In this document: positions 25,496 to 35,693 of the stretch, piece after piece
How positions within the stretch are numbered: the first letter of the stretch is position 1
Layout: the number at the start of each line of letters is the position of its first letter
Program-made: the position numbers and the translations under genes
DNA from: Nakamurella panacisegetis
GTDB taxonomy: Bacteria > Actinomycetota > Actinomycetes > Mycobacteriales > Nakamurellaceae
NCBI RefSeq assembly: GCF_900104535.1
Contig: NZ_LT629710.1
Location: 3,941,501 to 4,005,500, forward strand
Reading direction: 5' to 3'
Length of the DNA stretch: 64,000 bases
Notes under the pieces: model-generated
The model's database searches: none
Told to the model about the DNA's origin: nothing
The model's input: only the letters and a program-made list of their open reading frames with translations

Positions 25496-26620
25496 TCTAG
25501 ATGTTGTACCCCCGGAGGTTGGTGACACGCCGAGGTGACGGGGTTCCGGGGATGGGTGAGGGTCCCCTGGTGTGGTGTGAAGCGACCAAGCAATACACCA
25601 GAACCACGCAGGAGACCCTCGTGTCCCACCGTAACGCCCCGCTGACCGCGGAAGGCCGCCGACGCCTGTGCGAGCGCGTCGATTCTGGCCGGCCGATCTG
25701 CCACGTCGCCGCCGAAGCCGGCATCGCCCGGCAAACCCTGGCGAAGTGGCATGCCCGGTGGCGGGAATGCGGCCTCGACGGTCTGCACGACCGGTCCTCC
25801 CGCCCTGCGTCGTGTCCGGGACAGACCGACCCGCAGATCGAAGACTTGGTCGAGTACCTGCGGCGTAGCATGAAGCTCGGGCCGGTGATGCTGACCGCGG
25901 AGCTCGCCGAGTTCGGCATCACGATGCACGCCTGGACGGTGCACCGGATCTTGGTGCGGCGGGGCGTGTCCCGGCTGGCGGACCTGGACGTCACCGGAGC
26001 CGACCTGCGGCAGCAGCCCAAAAACCGGTACGAGCATCCGTTGGCCGGTGACCTGGTGCACCTGGACGTGAAGAAGGTCGGCCGGATCCCCGACGGCGGC
26101 TGGTGGGCGCACGGCCGCGGCAGCGTCGGACACAAGAAGTCCCAGCGCCGTCCGCGGATCGGGTACTGCTACCTGCACACCGCGATCGACGACCACTCCC
26201 GGCTGGCCTACACCGAGGCACTCGACGACGAGAAGGCCGTCACCGCAGTCGGTTTCTGGCTGCGGGCAAAGGCGTTCTTCGCCGCCCACGGCATCGAGAC
26301 GATCCGCCGGGTGCTGAGCGACAACGGCTCCTGCTACCGCTCCCGCATCTTCAACGCCGCCCTGGCCGACGATGCGATCACCCACAAGTACACCCGGCCC
26401 TACCGGCCGCAAACCAACGGCAAGGTCGAGCGGTTCAACCGCACCCTGGCCCAGGAATGCCTCTACGCCCGCGCCTGGAACAACGACCAGGAGCGGATCG
26501 CGGCGATACCGGGGTTCCTGCATCGCTATAACTACCATCGACCGCACACCGCACTACGAGGCCTCCCGCCGATCCGCCGGACTCAGGTCGTCACCAACCT
26601 GTCGGGGTTCAACATCTAGA
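25496..26620 (+). mobile_element. Complete IS481-family element with TCTAGA target duplication
   Basis: The element is 25502-26614 (1113 bp); ends TGTTGtACCCC and, inverted, TGTTGaACCCC, each followed at the same spacing by GGTTGGTGAC. TCTAGA flanks it on both sides (25496-25501, 26615-26620), matching the 6-bp NCTAGN duplication known for IS481. Confidence 0.93.
25621..26619 (+). CDS. IS481-family transposase
   Basis: 332 aa, intact. Two N-terminal helix-turn-helix units (HVAAEAGIARQTLAKWHARW, HAWTVHRILVRRGVSRL) and an integrase core with Asp in LVHLDVKKVGRI, Asp in VLSDNGSCYRS and Glu in TNGKVERFNRTLAQE. GTG 25621 follows AGGAGA. The final codons are AAC ATC TAG, with the stop lying in the TCTAGA target duplication, not in the element. 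Confidence 0.93.
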   Translation: MSHRNAPLTAEGRRRLCERVDSGRPICHVAAEAGIARQTLAKWHARWRECGLDGLHDRSSRPASCPGQTDPQIEDLVEYLRRSMKLGPVMLTAELAEFGITMHAWTVHRILVRRGVSRLADLDVTGADLRQQPKNRYEHPLAGDLVHLDVKKVGRIPDGGWWAHGRGSVGHKKSQRRPRIGYCYLHTAIDDHSRLAYTEALDDEKAVTAVGFWLRAKAFFAAHGIETIRRVLSDNGSCYRSRIFNAALADDAITHKYTRPYRPQTNGKVERFNRTLAQECLYARAWNNDQERIAAIPGFLHRYNYHRPHTALRGLPPIRRTQVVTNLSGFNI

Positions 26621-26797
26621 CCGATTCTCAAGCATTGCTTCTGTGCCGTCCCGCGTGGGTGCATGGACCTGGCCCGGTCTAGCAAGGCCGCGGACGTGCC
26701 ACTACCGGGGGATTCCTGGTGATCGGTGGACACCTGCAGGTCGGAGCGGGATACCGTCTGGACGACTCCGATGGGCGGGGCCACGAAGGAGCTCCCA

Positions 26798-28033
26798 ATG
26801 CGTTCAACCCGTGCCATCAGAGCCCTCGTCGCAGGGGTTCTCGGGCTGACGATGCTTGGAGCATGCTCGACCACGGAGACAGGAATGTCGGCTCGGGCAG
26901 CAGCACCCATTGACGCCGCATCTTCCCTGGTCAGGGCTACGTCGACCACCACCTCTTTGATGGTCTCAGCCAAGGTTCCCCCGGCGCGCATCACGCAGCC
27001 GCACTCGGCTGCAACACAGAAGCCGCCGAACCCGGCAACCGCTACCTATACCCAACCTCCGCAGAACCAGGCTTCCATCGGAGGTTGGGTGGCGCACTTC
27101 AGCAACGGAGCGAAGTTTCTTGGGTGGACGGTCACCGGCGAGACGGTGGCGGGGACCTACAGCGAGACCCTGCTCCTGCCCGGAGCGACGACGCTCACGA
27201 CCGATTCGGCATCGTTCAGCGGAACGATCAGCGGGTCCTCGGTGACCTTGACCTTCTCCCATGGTTTTGGATCAACTGTCTCCGGCGAGCTGGTAGGGGA
27301 GACCCTCAGCCTCTCGATCCCGCAGACGGACGGGACCCTGCAGGTCGAGGTGTACCGGCCAGGGACGACGGCCGACTACAACGCCGGCGTGCAGGCCGTA
27401 CAGGCCAGTGCAGCCCAGCTGCAGCAGGAGTCAGCATCAAACGCCTCGGTGGCCGCGGAGCAAGCGGCCTCCGCGGCAGCTGCCGCTGCAGCGGAGCAGC
27501 AGATCTCCCGTGATCAGCAGGCTGAACAGAACGCAATCACCGCGCTCGCCCAGGACGCCGTCTTCGTCGATGACCTCTCAAGGCTCGCGGACGACGTCAA
27601 GACGACAGCGGCGGATCTGGCGCAGACCCGCACCGACGCAAAGGCCGGCGGCGGAGACAATTGCACAAACGCCAGCTCCACCGTCTACAACGATGCAGCG
27701 ACCACCGTCTACAACGACGCGCAAACCACTGTGTACAACGATGTGAGCACGACGCTGATGAACGACATCGGCCTGGCGCAGAGGGACATCGAAGACCTGA
27801 AACGTGCTGACCTGCAACTGGCCACAGACGGCGTCGCGGCGTCCGGCGATGCAGCCAGTTCCATCAGCGCTGCTCAGAGCGCCATAGCGGCAGCCAAGAC
27901 GACGGCAAACTCGGCCGTCGATGTCGTGAACAAGGCAGTGGCGTCTGCCTACGCCGTGGCCAACAGCATCGCGACCGGCCCCTGCGCAGGCATGGGGCCG
28001 GGAGACGTCCCCACCCCGGTCGCCCACATCTGA
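26798..28033 (+). CDS. Lipoprotein with VYND repeats
   Basis: 411 aa. Signal peptide MRSTRAIRALVAGVLGLTML ends in the lipobox LGAC, so it is probably anchored to the outer face of the membrane. Residues ~95-190 are a beta-rich domain (WVAHFSNGAKFLGWTVTGET; TLLLPG; VTLTFSHGF). The rest is Ala/Gln/Asp-rich and probably helical, with a run of four ~9-residue repeats around residue 290 (TVYNDAATTVYNDAQ...). ATG 26798 has AAGGAG 7 nt upstream. No named family. It is intact amid IS debris and may be passenger DNA. Confidence 0.72.
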   Translation: MRSTRAIRALVAGVLGLTMLGACSTTETGMSARAAAPIDAASSLVRATSTTTSLMVSAKVPPARITQPHSAATQKPPNPATATYTQPPQNQASIGGWVAHFSNGAKFLGWTVTGETVAGTYSETLLLPGATTLTTDSASFSGTISGSSVTLTFSHGFGSTVSGELVGETLSLSIPQTDGTLQVEVYRPGTTADYNAGVQAVQASAAQLQQESASNASVAAEQAASAAAAAAAEQQISRDQQAEQNAITALAQDAVFVDDLSRLADDVKTTAADLAQTRTDAKAGGGDNCTNASSTVYNDAATTVYNDAQTTVYNDVSTTLMNDIGLAQRDIEDLKRADLQLATDGVAASGDAASSISAAQSAIAAAKTTANSAVDVVNKAVASAYAVANSIATGPCAGMGPGDVPTPVAHI

Positions 28034-28146
28034 TCAAGCCGGCCCGCGCCCTGAACATGACGTCAGTCGTCGGGTTTCGTGGCTAGTAGCGAAGATCGTC
28101 CGGAGACGTTGGTCCTCCGGGTGGTCCCTTCTCAGTCGATCACGGT

Positions 28147-28778
28147 CATGGGTGTAATTCTGTTCCCTCGACGAGGCACCGGAGTTCAGACCCACCGTGC
28201 TGGACGCACTGCGGCAGCCGATGGAATCGGGGACGGTGATGCTGGCCCGGGCATCGGGCGCGGTGCGATACCCCGCGCGGTTCCAACTGGTGCTGGCCGC
28301 GAATCCATGCCCGTGCGCCGCGGCGAAGGACGTGGACTGCAGTTGCGCCTCGGGCGTACGGCGGCGGTACCTGGCGAGGCTGTCCGGGCCGCTGATGGAC
28401 CGGGTCGACATCCGGGTGGATCTGGCCGCCCTTGACCCGCGGGCGCTGGTTGCCTCCCACGAGGACCAGGAGAGTTCGGCAGTGATCGCAGAGCGGGTGG
28501 CGCAGGCCCGGCAGCGGGCCCGACATCGCTGGCGAGGCAGCCGGTTCGCCACGAACGCGGAAGTGCCGGGGCCGACCATTCGCCGACTCTGGCGCCCCGG
28601 ACGCGGGGAGGCCGACCTGTTGGACCGGGCGGTGCGCGCCGGGAGGTTGACCGGCCGGGGGTACGACCGGGTGTTGCGGCTGGCGTTGACCAGCGCCGAT
28701 CTGGCCGGGCGGGAGCGGCCGACGGCTTTCGATGTGAATCGGGCTCTGTCGTTGCGAGTTGGGGAGAACATGTGGTGA
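28147..28778 (+). pseudogene. comM: ComM/YifB Mg-chelatase-like ATPase, C-terminal remnant
   Basis: Homology begins abruptly at GVILF (28148) and, after one extra C near 28166, continues in frame as LDEAPEFRPTVLDALRQPME, then LVLAANPCPCA and RLSGPLMDRVDIRVDL, to the stop overlapping dprA. The Lon-like N-terminal domain and the Walker A ATP site are missing. ComM is a branch-migration helicase used in natural transformation. The gene normally sits directly before dprA, so the insertion island replaced its 5' two thirds. Confidence 0.88.
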
Positions 28779-30073
28779 AACACGATGGCTCGCAGCAGGA
28801 TCCGGTCCTGCTTTCGGGCCGGGACGTGACGACGGAGATCGGAACGAGTCGCCGGCCGCCGGAGGCGGAGGAAGAGTTGCGTCGCAGTTGGGCCGGGTTG
28901 CTGCGGGCCTACGAGCCGCCGGATGCGGCCCTGGCCGGCTATGTGGAGCGGGTGGGGGCCCGGGCCGCCTGGACGGCGATCCGGGATCGTCGGGCGCCGC
29001 GGTCGGTCCTGTTGCCGACGGCCGCGCGGACCGAGCAGTTCATCGCGGCCGAGCTGGAAGCGTTGATCGACACCGACCTGGCGGCGGCCGAAGCCGTTGG
29101 CGCGCGCCTGATCGGGGCCGGCGACCCGGAATGGCCGGAGGCGGCCTTCGTGTCCTTCCTGATGGCCGCGAGCAACGCGGTGAAGAACGCTGCACCACCG
29201 GTGGCGTTGTACGTGCGAGGGCGGCGGTTGACGAACCTGCCCGCCGATGCGTTGTCGATCGTGGGCTCCCGGGCCAACACCGCATACGGCCAGCGGGTCG
29301 CGGCGGACATCGCGATGGGCGCCGCCGACGCGGGATTGACGGTGATCTCCGGGGCTGCGTTCGGGATCGACACGGTTGCCCATCGGGGTGCCATGGCCTA
29401 TGACCGGGAGTCCCCGACGATCGCGGTGCTGGCCTGTGGGATCGACCGGGCCTACCCGGTGGCCAACGCCGCACTGATCGACCGGATCGCGCAGGTCGGT
29501 TCGGTGATCAGTGAGTACCCGCCCGGGTTCTCGCCGGCGCGGCACCGGTTCCTGGTGCGCAATCGACTGATCGCGGCGCTGTCGGCCGGGACGGTGGTGG
29601 TGGAGGCCGGACGGCGGTCTGGAACGTTGTCCACGGCCGGCGCCGCGGACGGTCTCGGCCGGGTCCTGATGGCGGTGCCGGGGCCGGTCACCTCGGCGTT
29701 GTCAGTGGGGTGCCATCTGCTGCTGGCCTCCGGGAAGGCACTGCTGGTGACCAGTGCCGAGGATGTGCTGGCGACGCTGGGGGAGCGGGAGCGCGTCGAG
29801 GCGTTCAACCGGCACGTCGGGCTCGAGCCGCTGATGCTCCCGACTGAGCCCCCTCGTCCGACCGAACGGCACCCCACGGACGGTCTGGAGCCCGGGATCG
29901 CCAAGGTGTACGACGCGCTGCCGGCCAGGGCCGCGCGCACCGTCACCCAGCTGTCCGTCGAATCGGCCATCCCATCCGGTGACGTCATCGCGGCGCTGAC
30001 CGTGCTCGAGCTCCACGATCTGGTCCGGCGGCAGAACGGTGCATGGCGGCGCAAACGACAATCCGATCAATGA
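28772..30073 (+). CDS. dprA: DNA-processing protein DprA
   Basis: 433 aa. Binds incoming single-stranded DNA and loads RecA in transformation. The Rossmann-like core is complete: LSIVGSRANTAYGQRVAADI, TVISGAAFGIDTVAHRGAM, ISEYPPGFSPARHRFLVRNR, VVVEAGRRSGTLSTAGAA. A C-terminal winged-helix-like segment follows (LPARAARTVTQLSVES). Two adjacent GTG codons (28772 and 28775) follow GGGGAG; either works. It overlaps the comM remnant's stop. The gene looks intact although comM is broken. Confidence 0.93.
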   Translation: MVKHDGSQQDPVLLSGRDVTTEIGTSRRPPEAEEELRRSWAGLLRAYEPPDAALAGYVERVGARAAWTAIRDRRAPRSVLLPTAARTEQFIAAELEALIDTDLAAAEAVGARLIGAGDPEWPEAAFVSFLMAASNAVKNAAPPVALYVRGRRLTNLPADALSIVGSRANTAYGQRVAADIAMGAADAGLTVISGAAFGIDTVAHRGAMAYDRESPTIAVLACGIDRAYPVANAALIDRIAQVGSVISEYPPGFSPARHRFLVRNRLIAALSAGTVVVEAGRRSGTLSTAGAADGLGRVLMAVPGPVTSALSVGCHLLLASGKALLVTSAEDVLATLGERERVEAFNRHVGLEPLMLPTEPPRPTERHPTDGLEPGIAKVYDALPARAARTVTQLSVESAIPSGDVIAALTVLELHDLVRRQNGAWRRKRQSDQ

Positions 30074-30519
30074 ATGGGTTCCGCCCGGGATGACGGGCCG
30101 GGCAATTGACACACCAATCCGGCCACAATGACGAACGACGATTCAGCCGACGGCAATGAGAGCCCCATGGCCGCCGCTCCGGTCACTGGCCGGGGCCAGA
30201 GGAAGGTCGGCGGCACAAGTGGCCACGAGCCGGCGTCGTGGCCGACACTCGTCGCACGTCGGGGTTTCCCGGCCCGCCGTACGCCCAGTTCGGCCCGGGT
30301 GGACGGGATCGGGATGGCGCGGGCCGTGCCCGGCGGGCTTCGCCCCGGGCGCGTTGGCGGGCCGGTGGACGCTCCCCGTCCTGAGGCTGCCGCCCGGGAA
30401 CACCCGGCGCGTCGCCGCAATAGTTACTTCTGATTTGCTTTGTCGGGTGGCCCGATGGCGACACAATTGATCGTGTTAGTGTCGGACAGACTTGATCTTC
30501 ATTCACGACAGGAGTCCCG
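30074..30519 (+). other. Intergenic region before lsr2-like gene
   Basis: 446 bp. A possible 101-aa frame starts at ATG 30128 (MTNDDSADGNE) but has no ribosome-binding site and its composition drifts to Arg/Pro/Gly, so I do not call it. The last 90 bp are less GC-rich and probably carry the lsr2-like promoter (TTGATC near 30469). Confidence 0.35.
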
Positions 30520-31020
30520 GTGGCCCGCAGGCGCGTAGAAATCATCAGCAGCGACTTGACCGGCAAGGAGATCGCCAAAGCCGAGGAAGTCGCCGAGTTG
30601 CGCGTGCTCCAGCATCCGCTCATCGACGCTCCGGTCCGGCTCGATGCGTACGTGCTGGAAGTCGCCGGGCTGGAGAACACCGCCCGCGAGCTGGTGACCA
30701 TCGAGCTGGCGTTGCCCAACACCCCGGCCGAGCGGATCGTGCTCGACCGGGAGGAGTTCGACAAGCTGTTCACGAACGACGTGTCCGAGGTGCTGGCCGG
30801 CGCCGAGGCCTACCAGCGGGCCGACGGCTCGACCGAGCCGAAGCGGCGCGGGCGCCCGGCCGGAAGCTCCAACAAGGCGTTCTCCGCCACCCCGAGCGTC
30901 GGCCGCGAACAGCGCGAGGCGATCCGGACCTGGGCCAATGCGAACGGGTACACCGTCGGCGATCGGGGCCGGATCGCCGCCGCCATCATCGAGGCGTTCG
31001 ACGCGGCCCACCGCTCCTGA
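30520..31020 (+). CDS. Lsr2-like nucleoid-associated protein with added AT-hook
   Basis: 166 aa. The C-terminal ~40 residues (REQREAIRTWANANGYTVGD, RGRIAAAIIEAFDAA) match the Lsr2 DNA-binding domain, including the minor-groove RGR. The N-terminus is a beta-rich oligomerisation-type region (RRRVEIISSDLTGKEI). Between them KRRGRPAGS is a classical AT-hook, so it may grip AT-rich DNA twice. Lsr2 silences horizontally acquired DNA. GTG 30520 follows AGGAG. It lies beside an IS-rich island, where such silencing would matter (inference). Confidence 0.8.
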   Translation: MARRRVEIISSDLTGKEIAKAEEVAELRVLQHPLIDAPVRLDAYVLEVAGLENTARELVTIELALPNTPAERIVLDREEFDKLFTNDVSEVLAGAEAYQRADGSTEPKRRGRPAGSSNKAFSATPSVGREQREAIRTWANANGYTVGDRGRIAAAIIEAFDAAHRS

Positions 31021-31211
31021 CCGCCGGCGTTCAGCTGTTGTTCACCCTCCCGTCACCGGGATGTGCTGGGGAACACAGGTCGGTGAACGCAAACCCGGGA
31101 CGATCCAGACGTCTGACTTGTTGTCAGCAGATGCCGATGATCGTCCGCCGCCCGAGCCCGGGCGCCGGGTCCCGCGAACACCTCGCACCAGAGCACGAAG
31201 GATTACCCGCA

Positions 31212-31358
31212 ATGTCCAGCGTCTTGAAGTCCCTGTCCGCCCGTCGTGAGACCGCCCGTCGCGAGCGCAACATGTGGCGGATGATCAACAACTCCACCTC
31301 CTCGATGCGCAACGAGCTCATCGAGATGCGCGACCGGCAGCTGTCCGGACACCGCTGA
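31212..31358 (+). CDS. Small basic protein downstream of lsr2-like gene
   Basis: 48 aa (MSSVLKSLSARRETARRERN at the start), strongly basic N-terminal half and a helical, Met/Asn-rich middle (MWRMINNSTSSMRNELIEMR). GAAGGA lies 10 nt upstream of ATG 31212. No family recognised; probably a DNA-, RNA- or membrane-surface-binding helix. Confidence 0.5.
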   Translation: MSSVLKSLSARRETARRERNMWRMINNSTSSMRNELIEMRDRQLSGHR

Positions 31359-31411
31359 GCTACTGCGGGCCGTTCCAGCAGGGCCTCACCTCGGGACCTC
31401 CCGTCAGAGCC

Positions 31412-33982
31412 TCATGGCGGGAACGGTCGCGCCGAGACCCGCGTCCCGGTCGCTACATCAGGCGAGCCGCTGGCCTGCGTCGGGACCGGATTTCTCGACC
31501 GGGGTAGCGACGGTGTCAACGCAGCGATGGCCGCGTCCCAGTTCGGGTCGAGGAAGTATCCGCTGTGTCGCAACATGATCGGCGCTTCCCCGAGCGGGCC
31601 GATGGCCGGATCGAGCAGGCGCCATTCGTCGCCGCAGACGCGGACGCCACCCGGCGCGCCACGGTCCGGGTGGTCCAGGATCTCGCCGTCGTTGTCGAGC
31701 CGGTCCGATCGGGGTTCGCCGGACATGGTCCGGCGATCGCTCAGCACCTGCCCGCCGACCGGATCGGTCTCACGCATGAGGTTCAGCCAACGGAATTCCT
31801 GCGCCCGGAGAGCGACCAACTCACGTAGCAGGTCGACGTTCACGTACCGCGGAAAGCCCCGAGCGTAGGCGAACTGCAACTGCGAACCGAAGGTGAGCAG
31901 CCCGATCTCGCCCGGACGGATCCCATCGTCGGGGTCCTTGCTTCCGGTGGCCCACCGCAGTTCGGCCAGGGCGGCCACCGCCAGCAGACTGCCTTGACTG
32001 TGAGCGGCCAGCAGCACGTTGTCCACCGGCGCGGCGGCCTTCGGACATGTGCATGGTTGGCCGGCGTGAGCAGCGGGATCGGCGCACCGACCCAGGTAGA
32101 AGTAGAGCCGCGCCCGCAGGCGATCCAGGGCGACCGCCGTGTACGGCGGCGGCACCAGCGGATGCGCCGCCCGCGGCCAGAACGCGACGACGTCCCAGAC
32201 CACGTTGGCACTGCGCCGCCAATGGCTGTTGCGCACGGATTTCCACCCTAGGTACCCCAGGCCGACCGCCACCGCTATCAGCGTCACGGTCCCGATCACC
32301 ACCAGCGCCGATCCGGACTGGGCGCCGCAGGGCACAGCGGATCCGAGGGTGGCCACCGCGGGGGATTGCGTGCTGCAGCCCGCCGACCCGGTGTTGATTG
32401 CGGCGTTCACGGCCAGTCCGCTCAGTACCAACCCGACCGCCGCGAACACGCAGAACATCCACTGGACGTGCATCTTGACGCGCGCGGCCCACCAGGCAAA
32501 CGCGATCCGGCGGATGGCGGTCGAACCCACCGGGGGTCCCGGCGGCCGCGGTTCGACGTTGTGGGCGAGCCGCACGGCCTCCTGGAACCGCTTGCGCCGG
32601 AACAACCAGAGCAGCAACAGGACCAGAGCGGCGAGCAGACCCTGACCCAGGTTCAGCGCCCAGGCCCCGGCGATTCGCGGATACAGCGACGGGAGTTCCA
32701 CCGATGCGCCGCTGGGCAGCGCGAGTTCCACCATCCACTTGACGGTCAGGACCACCGCGGCACCGAACCCGACTCCCAGCAACGTTCCCACGCTGGCCAG
32801 CACCGGACTGGTCAGGCCGAACAAGTACCGCCGCCACGGTCCCCGGCCGGCCAGGGACCGACCGGCGGCGGCCATCGCCGCACAGGCCAGGGTGAGCACA
32901 GCAATCGCGCCGACGCTGCTGAACAGGGCGATCCGGGTCAGGGCGTCGATGCCGGGCAACGACGAGCGCCGGTTGGCCGGCGAGATGTCGACGGCCAACA
33001 GGGTGTACGCGCCGAACAGCCACCCGGCTGCCCCCACCGTTGCGCCCACCCAGCCGACCGCTCGCACGGCGACCGCACGCCAGCGGACGGCATCGCGGTG
33101 GGGGTTCCCGATCAGCAGGACGGCGGCGGCGATGGCCACCGCGGTCCACGCGCAGATGACCGCCCCATGGGTGCGGATCCAGCCGCCGGAGACCGGGTCG
33201 CCGTCGAGATCGGACCAGGCGGTGAAACACAGCCAGCCCAGCATGGCTCCGACCGCCCCGAGATGCAGGCGGGTCAACGACGGGATGTCCGGGTCACCCA
33301 ACTCGAATTCCGCGGCGGCCAGGCCGGTGTGCCTGGCCAGCGGATTCATCGACGACGGGGGTGCCAACGACGCTCGTCGGGTGCGCCCCCGGGCCCCGAA
33401 CAAAAACACCAGGACCGCGACCAGGCCGGTCAGCACGACGGCGGTCAACAACCACGCGCGGTCACCCTTGGCCTGCCACGCCACCAGGTCGATGAGCGCC
33501 TCGGCCACGGCCAGGGCGAACACCAGCGTCTGAACCAGGCCGAGCATTCGGAGTGCGGCCTCCGCGACCACCTGTGACACACGACCCACCGACCATTCGT
33601 CGTCCGCGCGAGCGGAGCGACGGGAGTCGGGTGCCGGGCCAGTGGGGGAACGGTGCGCCTCCCTGGCCGGTGGTTCGCTGCTTCGGTATCGCGGGAGCAT
33701 GAAGTGTGCCGCGTTCACCAGCCCGAACGGCACCAACAGCAGCCAGAGGCCCTTGACCCACGTTCCGGACGTCAGGGAGGACCAGTTGTAGGCCTCCAGC
33801 ACGTGATCCGGCCCGTAGGGCGGATCCTTGCGCTGGTAGAAGGCGACCACCGGGTCGGTGTCGACCCGGACCACGTCGTCCGCGGTCAGGCTCCGCCCGC
33901 GTTCGGTCTGCAGCATCTCCTCCGGGGGCGTGCCGCTGACCCCGTGAATGCGCAGTTCGAGGATCCTGCTCACCGTCGTCAC
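31412..33982 (-). CDS. Large membrane protein with alpha/beta-hydrolase elements
   Basis: 856 aa. It starts with a soluble [17 protein letters not shown] segment followed by a first helix, has about ten further membrane helices through the middle, and ends in a soluble domain carrying [19 protein letters not shown], a nucleophile elbow (AHSQG) as in lipases and esterases. HGVSGTPP resembles the oxyanion-hole segment of the same fold, so the hydrolase may be split by the membrane region. GTG 33982 follows AAGGACG. Substrate unknown. Divergent from xerC. Confidence 0.65.
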   Translation of the reverse strand: MTTVSRILELRIHGVSGTPPEEMLQTERGRSLTADDVVRVDTDPVVAFYQRKDPPYGPDHVLEAYNWSSLTSGTWVKGLWLLLVPFGLVNAAHFMLPRYRSSEPPAREAHRSPTGPAPDSRRSARADDEWSVGRVSQVVAEAALRMLGLVQTLVFALAVAEALIDLVAWQAKGDRAWLLTAVVLTGLVAVLVFLFGARGRTRRASLAPPSSMNPLARHTGLAAAEFELGDPDIPSLTRLHLGAVGAMLGWLCFTAWSDLDGDPVSGGWIRTHGAVICAWTAVAIAAAVLLIGNPHRDAVRWRAVAVRAVGWVGATVGAAGWLFGAYTLLAVDISPANRRSSLPGIDALTRIALFSSVGAIAVLTLACAAMAAAGRSLAGRGPWRRYLFGLTSPVLASVGTLLGVGFGAAVVLTVKWMVELALPSGASVELPSLYPRIAGAWALNLGQGLLAALVLLLLWLFRRKRFQEAVRLAHNVEPRPPGPPVGSTAIRRIAFAWWAARVKMHVQWMFCVFAAVGLVLSGLAVNAAINTGSAGCSTQSPAVATLGSAVPCGAQSGSALVVIGTVTLIAVAVGLGYLGWKSVRNSHWRRSANVVWDVVAFWPRAAHPLVPPPYTAVALDRLRARLYFYLGRCADPAAHAGQPCTCPKAAAPVDNVLLAAHSQGSLLAVAALAELRWATGSKDPDDGIRPGEIGLLTFGSQLQFAYARGFPRYVNVDLLRELVALRAQEFRWLNLMRETDPVGGQVLSDRRTMSGEPRSDRLDNDGEILDHPDRGAPGGVRVCGDEWRLLDPAIGPLGEAPIMLRHSGYFLDPNWDAAIAALTPSLPRSRNPVPTQASGSPDVATGTRVSARPFPP

Positions 33983-34098
33983 CGTCCTTGCTGCTCAGGT
34001 CCGGAAACACCTCTCTGACAGGACGTGATGAAACGGCCCCTGATACCTCGCGGCGCGGCGGGTTGACGCGCGTGCGGCCGGTCGCGCACGGTGGACCG

Positions 34099-35070
34099 GT
34101 GGCCCGCCGCAGCACCGAATCGACGATCCGCGAGCTGCCGCCGGCGCTGTCCGCGGCACTGGCGCAGTACACCCGTCATCTCCGGTCCGAGCGGAACCTC
34201 TCGTCGGCGACGGTGGCCGGGTACACGGCGGACGTCGCCGCGCTGCTGGAACACCTCTCCCGGCTTTGCGCGCAGACCGATCCGACCGTCGCCGAGCTCG
34301 ATCTCGCCGCCCTCCGCAGTTGGCTGGCCCGGTTGCGCAGTACCGGGGCCGCCCGGACGTCACTGGCCCGTCGCGCCGCAGCCGCCCGGTCCTTCACCGC
34401 CTGGTCCGTGCGCGCCGGACTGGCCGAGCATGACCCCGGCACGCGCCTGTCCTCTCCCCGGGCCACGCGATCCCTGCCGCCGATCCTGCAGCCCGAGCAG
34501 GCCGAGGCCATGCTCGATCCATCCGCGAACGCGGCGCCGGAGGACCAGTCACCGGAAGCCACTGCTCTGCGGGAACGGGACCAGGCCGTACTGGAAGTGC
34601 TGTACGGCACCATGATCCGGGTGTCCGAACTGACCGGGTTGAACCTGACTGACATCGACCGGCGCCGACGGGTGCTACGGGTCCTGGGCAAGGGAGCCAA
34701 GGAACGCACGGTGCCCTACGGGGTGCCGGCCGACCGGGCGTTGGCCCAGTGGCTCGACCACGGCCGACTGGTGCTGGCCGGGGTGGGATCGGGATCTGCC
34801 GTCTTCCTGGGCGTTCGCGGGGGCCGGATGGATCCGCGCGCCGTCCGCACGCTGACCCATGCCCGCACGGCGCAGGTTCCGGGCGCCCCGGACATCGGAC
34901 CGCACGGACTGCGACACAGCGGTGCCACCCACCTGCTGGACGGCGGAGCCGACCTGCGCGCTGTGCAGGAGATGCTCGGGCACGCCAGCCTGGCCACCAC
35001 GCAGATCTACACCCACATCTCCTCCGACCGGCTCGCCGCGGTCTACCGACAGGCGCACCCGCGGGCCTGA
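34099..35070 (+). CDS. xerC: Tyrosine recombinase XerC
   Basis: 323 aa. Resolves chromosome dimers at dif with XerD. The N-terminal SAM-like domain ([20 protein letters not shown]) is followed by the catalytic domain: Arg in [12 protein letters not shown], Lys in [27 protein letters not shown], then [15 protein letters not shown] with the active-site Tyr. GTG 34099 is chosen because it starts just before the conserved core; GTG 34072 is an alternative. Its position before the M23 peptidase and rpsB is the usual actinobacterial arrangement. Confidence 0.9.
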   Translation: MARRSTESTIRELPPALSAALAQYTRHLRSERNLSSATVAGYTADVAALLEHLSRLCAQTDPTVAELDLAALRSWLARLRSTGAARTSLARRAAAARSFTAWSVRAGLAEHDPGTRLSSPRATRSLPPILQPEQAEAMLDPSANAAPEDQSPEATALRERDQAVLEVLYGTMIRVSELTGLNLTDIDRRRRVLRVLGKGAKERTVPYGVPADRALAQWLDHGRLVLAGVGSGSAVFLGVRGGRMDPRAVRTLTHARTAQVPGAPDIGPHGLRHSGATHLLDGGADLRAVQEMLGHASLATTQIYTHISSDRLAAVYRQAHPRA

Positions 35071-35087
35071 TCGGCTGGAGCTCGGCG

Positions 35088-35130
35088 ATCCCGCCACGGC
35101 CCCCTCGACGGCGGCGACCAAGGGCGGGAT
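35088..35130. terminator. Weak hairpin between convergent xerC and M23 peptidase
   Basis: ATCCCGCC (35088-35095) and GGCGGGAT (35123-35130) form an 8-bp stem with a 27-nt loop in the short convergent gap. Confidence 0.35.
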
Positions 35131-35147
35131 GCGACCGTGCCGCGCAA

Positions 35148-35693
35148 CTACGGATCCCACGGCTTCAGTCGCACCCGGAGGCCGGTGATCAGCCCCATCG
35201 GGTCGATGTAGGACCCATCGGGCAACCGAGCGCCCCAGTGCAGGCACGAGACCGGTTCGCACGATGCATGACCGGCCTCGAGCGTTCCGATCACCGACCC
35301 GCCGGTGACGTGCCGGCCGGCGGTCACCACCGCGGCGACCGGTTCGTAGGTGGTCCGCAGCCCGATCGGATGGTCGATCGACACCACGCCGCGGCCGGCC
35401 AGGCTCCTGGCGAAGACAACCGTGCCATCGCCGGCCGCCCGGATCGGCGACCCGACCGTGCCGGCGAGGTCGACCCCGCGGTGTCCGCGGCCGTACCGGG
35501 TGGCCGGCGGCCGGAACGGCGTGCGGATGTCCGCCGGCCCGGGCGTCGGGAGTACGAAACCGGGGGTGCTGTCCGCCACCCGGTGCCTCGGTGGCGCGTC
35601 GGCCGACGGCGTATCGGCGGCCACCGGTGTGGTGATGACCGGAAGGACCAGGACCAGCAGGACGAGTCCCGTCAGGGTTCGACGACGGCGCAT
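35148..35693 (-). CDS. Secreted M23-family metallopeptidase
   Basis: 181 aa. The N-terminal signal segment [20 protein letters not shown] directs it to the cell surface; the rest is a LytM/M23 domain with zinc ligands in HRGVDLAG and LHWGARL. Likely cuts peptidoglycan cross-links. ATG 35693 is preferred because the signal peptide begins there; an upstream start at 35801 is possible. This gene conventionally lies between xerC and rpsB in actinobacteria. Confidence 0.85.
   Translation of the reverse strand: MRRRRTLTGLVLLVLVLPVITTPVAADTPSADAPPRHRVADSTPGFVLPTPGPADIRTPFRPPATRYGRGHRGVDLAGTVGSPIRAAGDGTVVFARSLAGRGVVSIDHPIGLRTTYEPVAAVVTAGRHVTGGSVIGTLEAGHASCEPVSCLHWGARLPDGSYIDPMGLITGLRVRLKPWDP

Noticed and set aside
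19002-28150. CRISPR array
   Set aside because: No regularly spaced direct repeats; repeated sequences are terminal inverted repeats and target duplications.
30128-30433. 101-aa frame starting MTNDDSADGNE
   Set aside because: No ribosome-binding site, composition drifts to Arg/Pro/Gly, and other frames overlap equally well.
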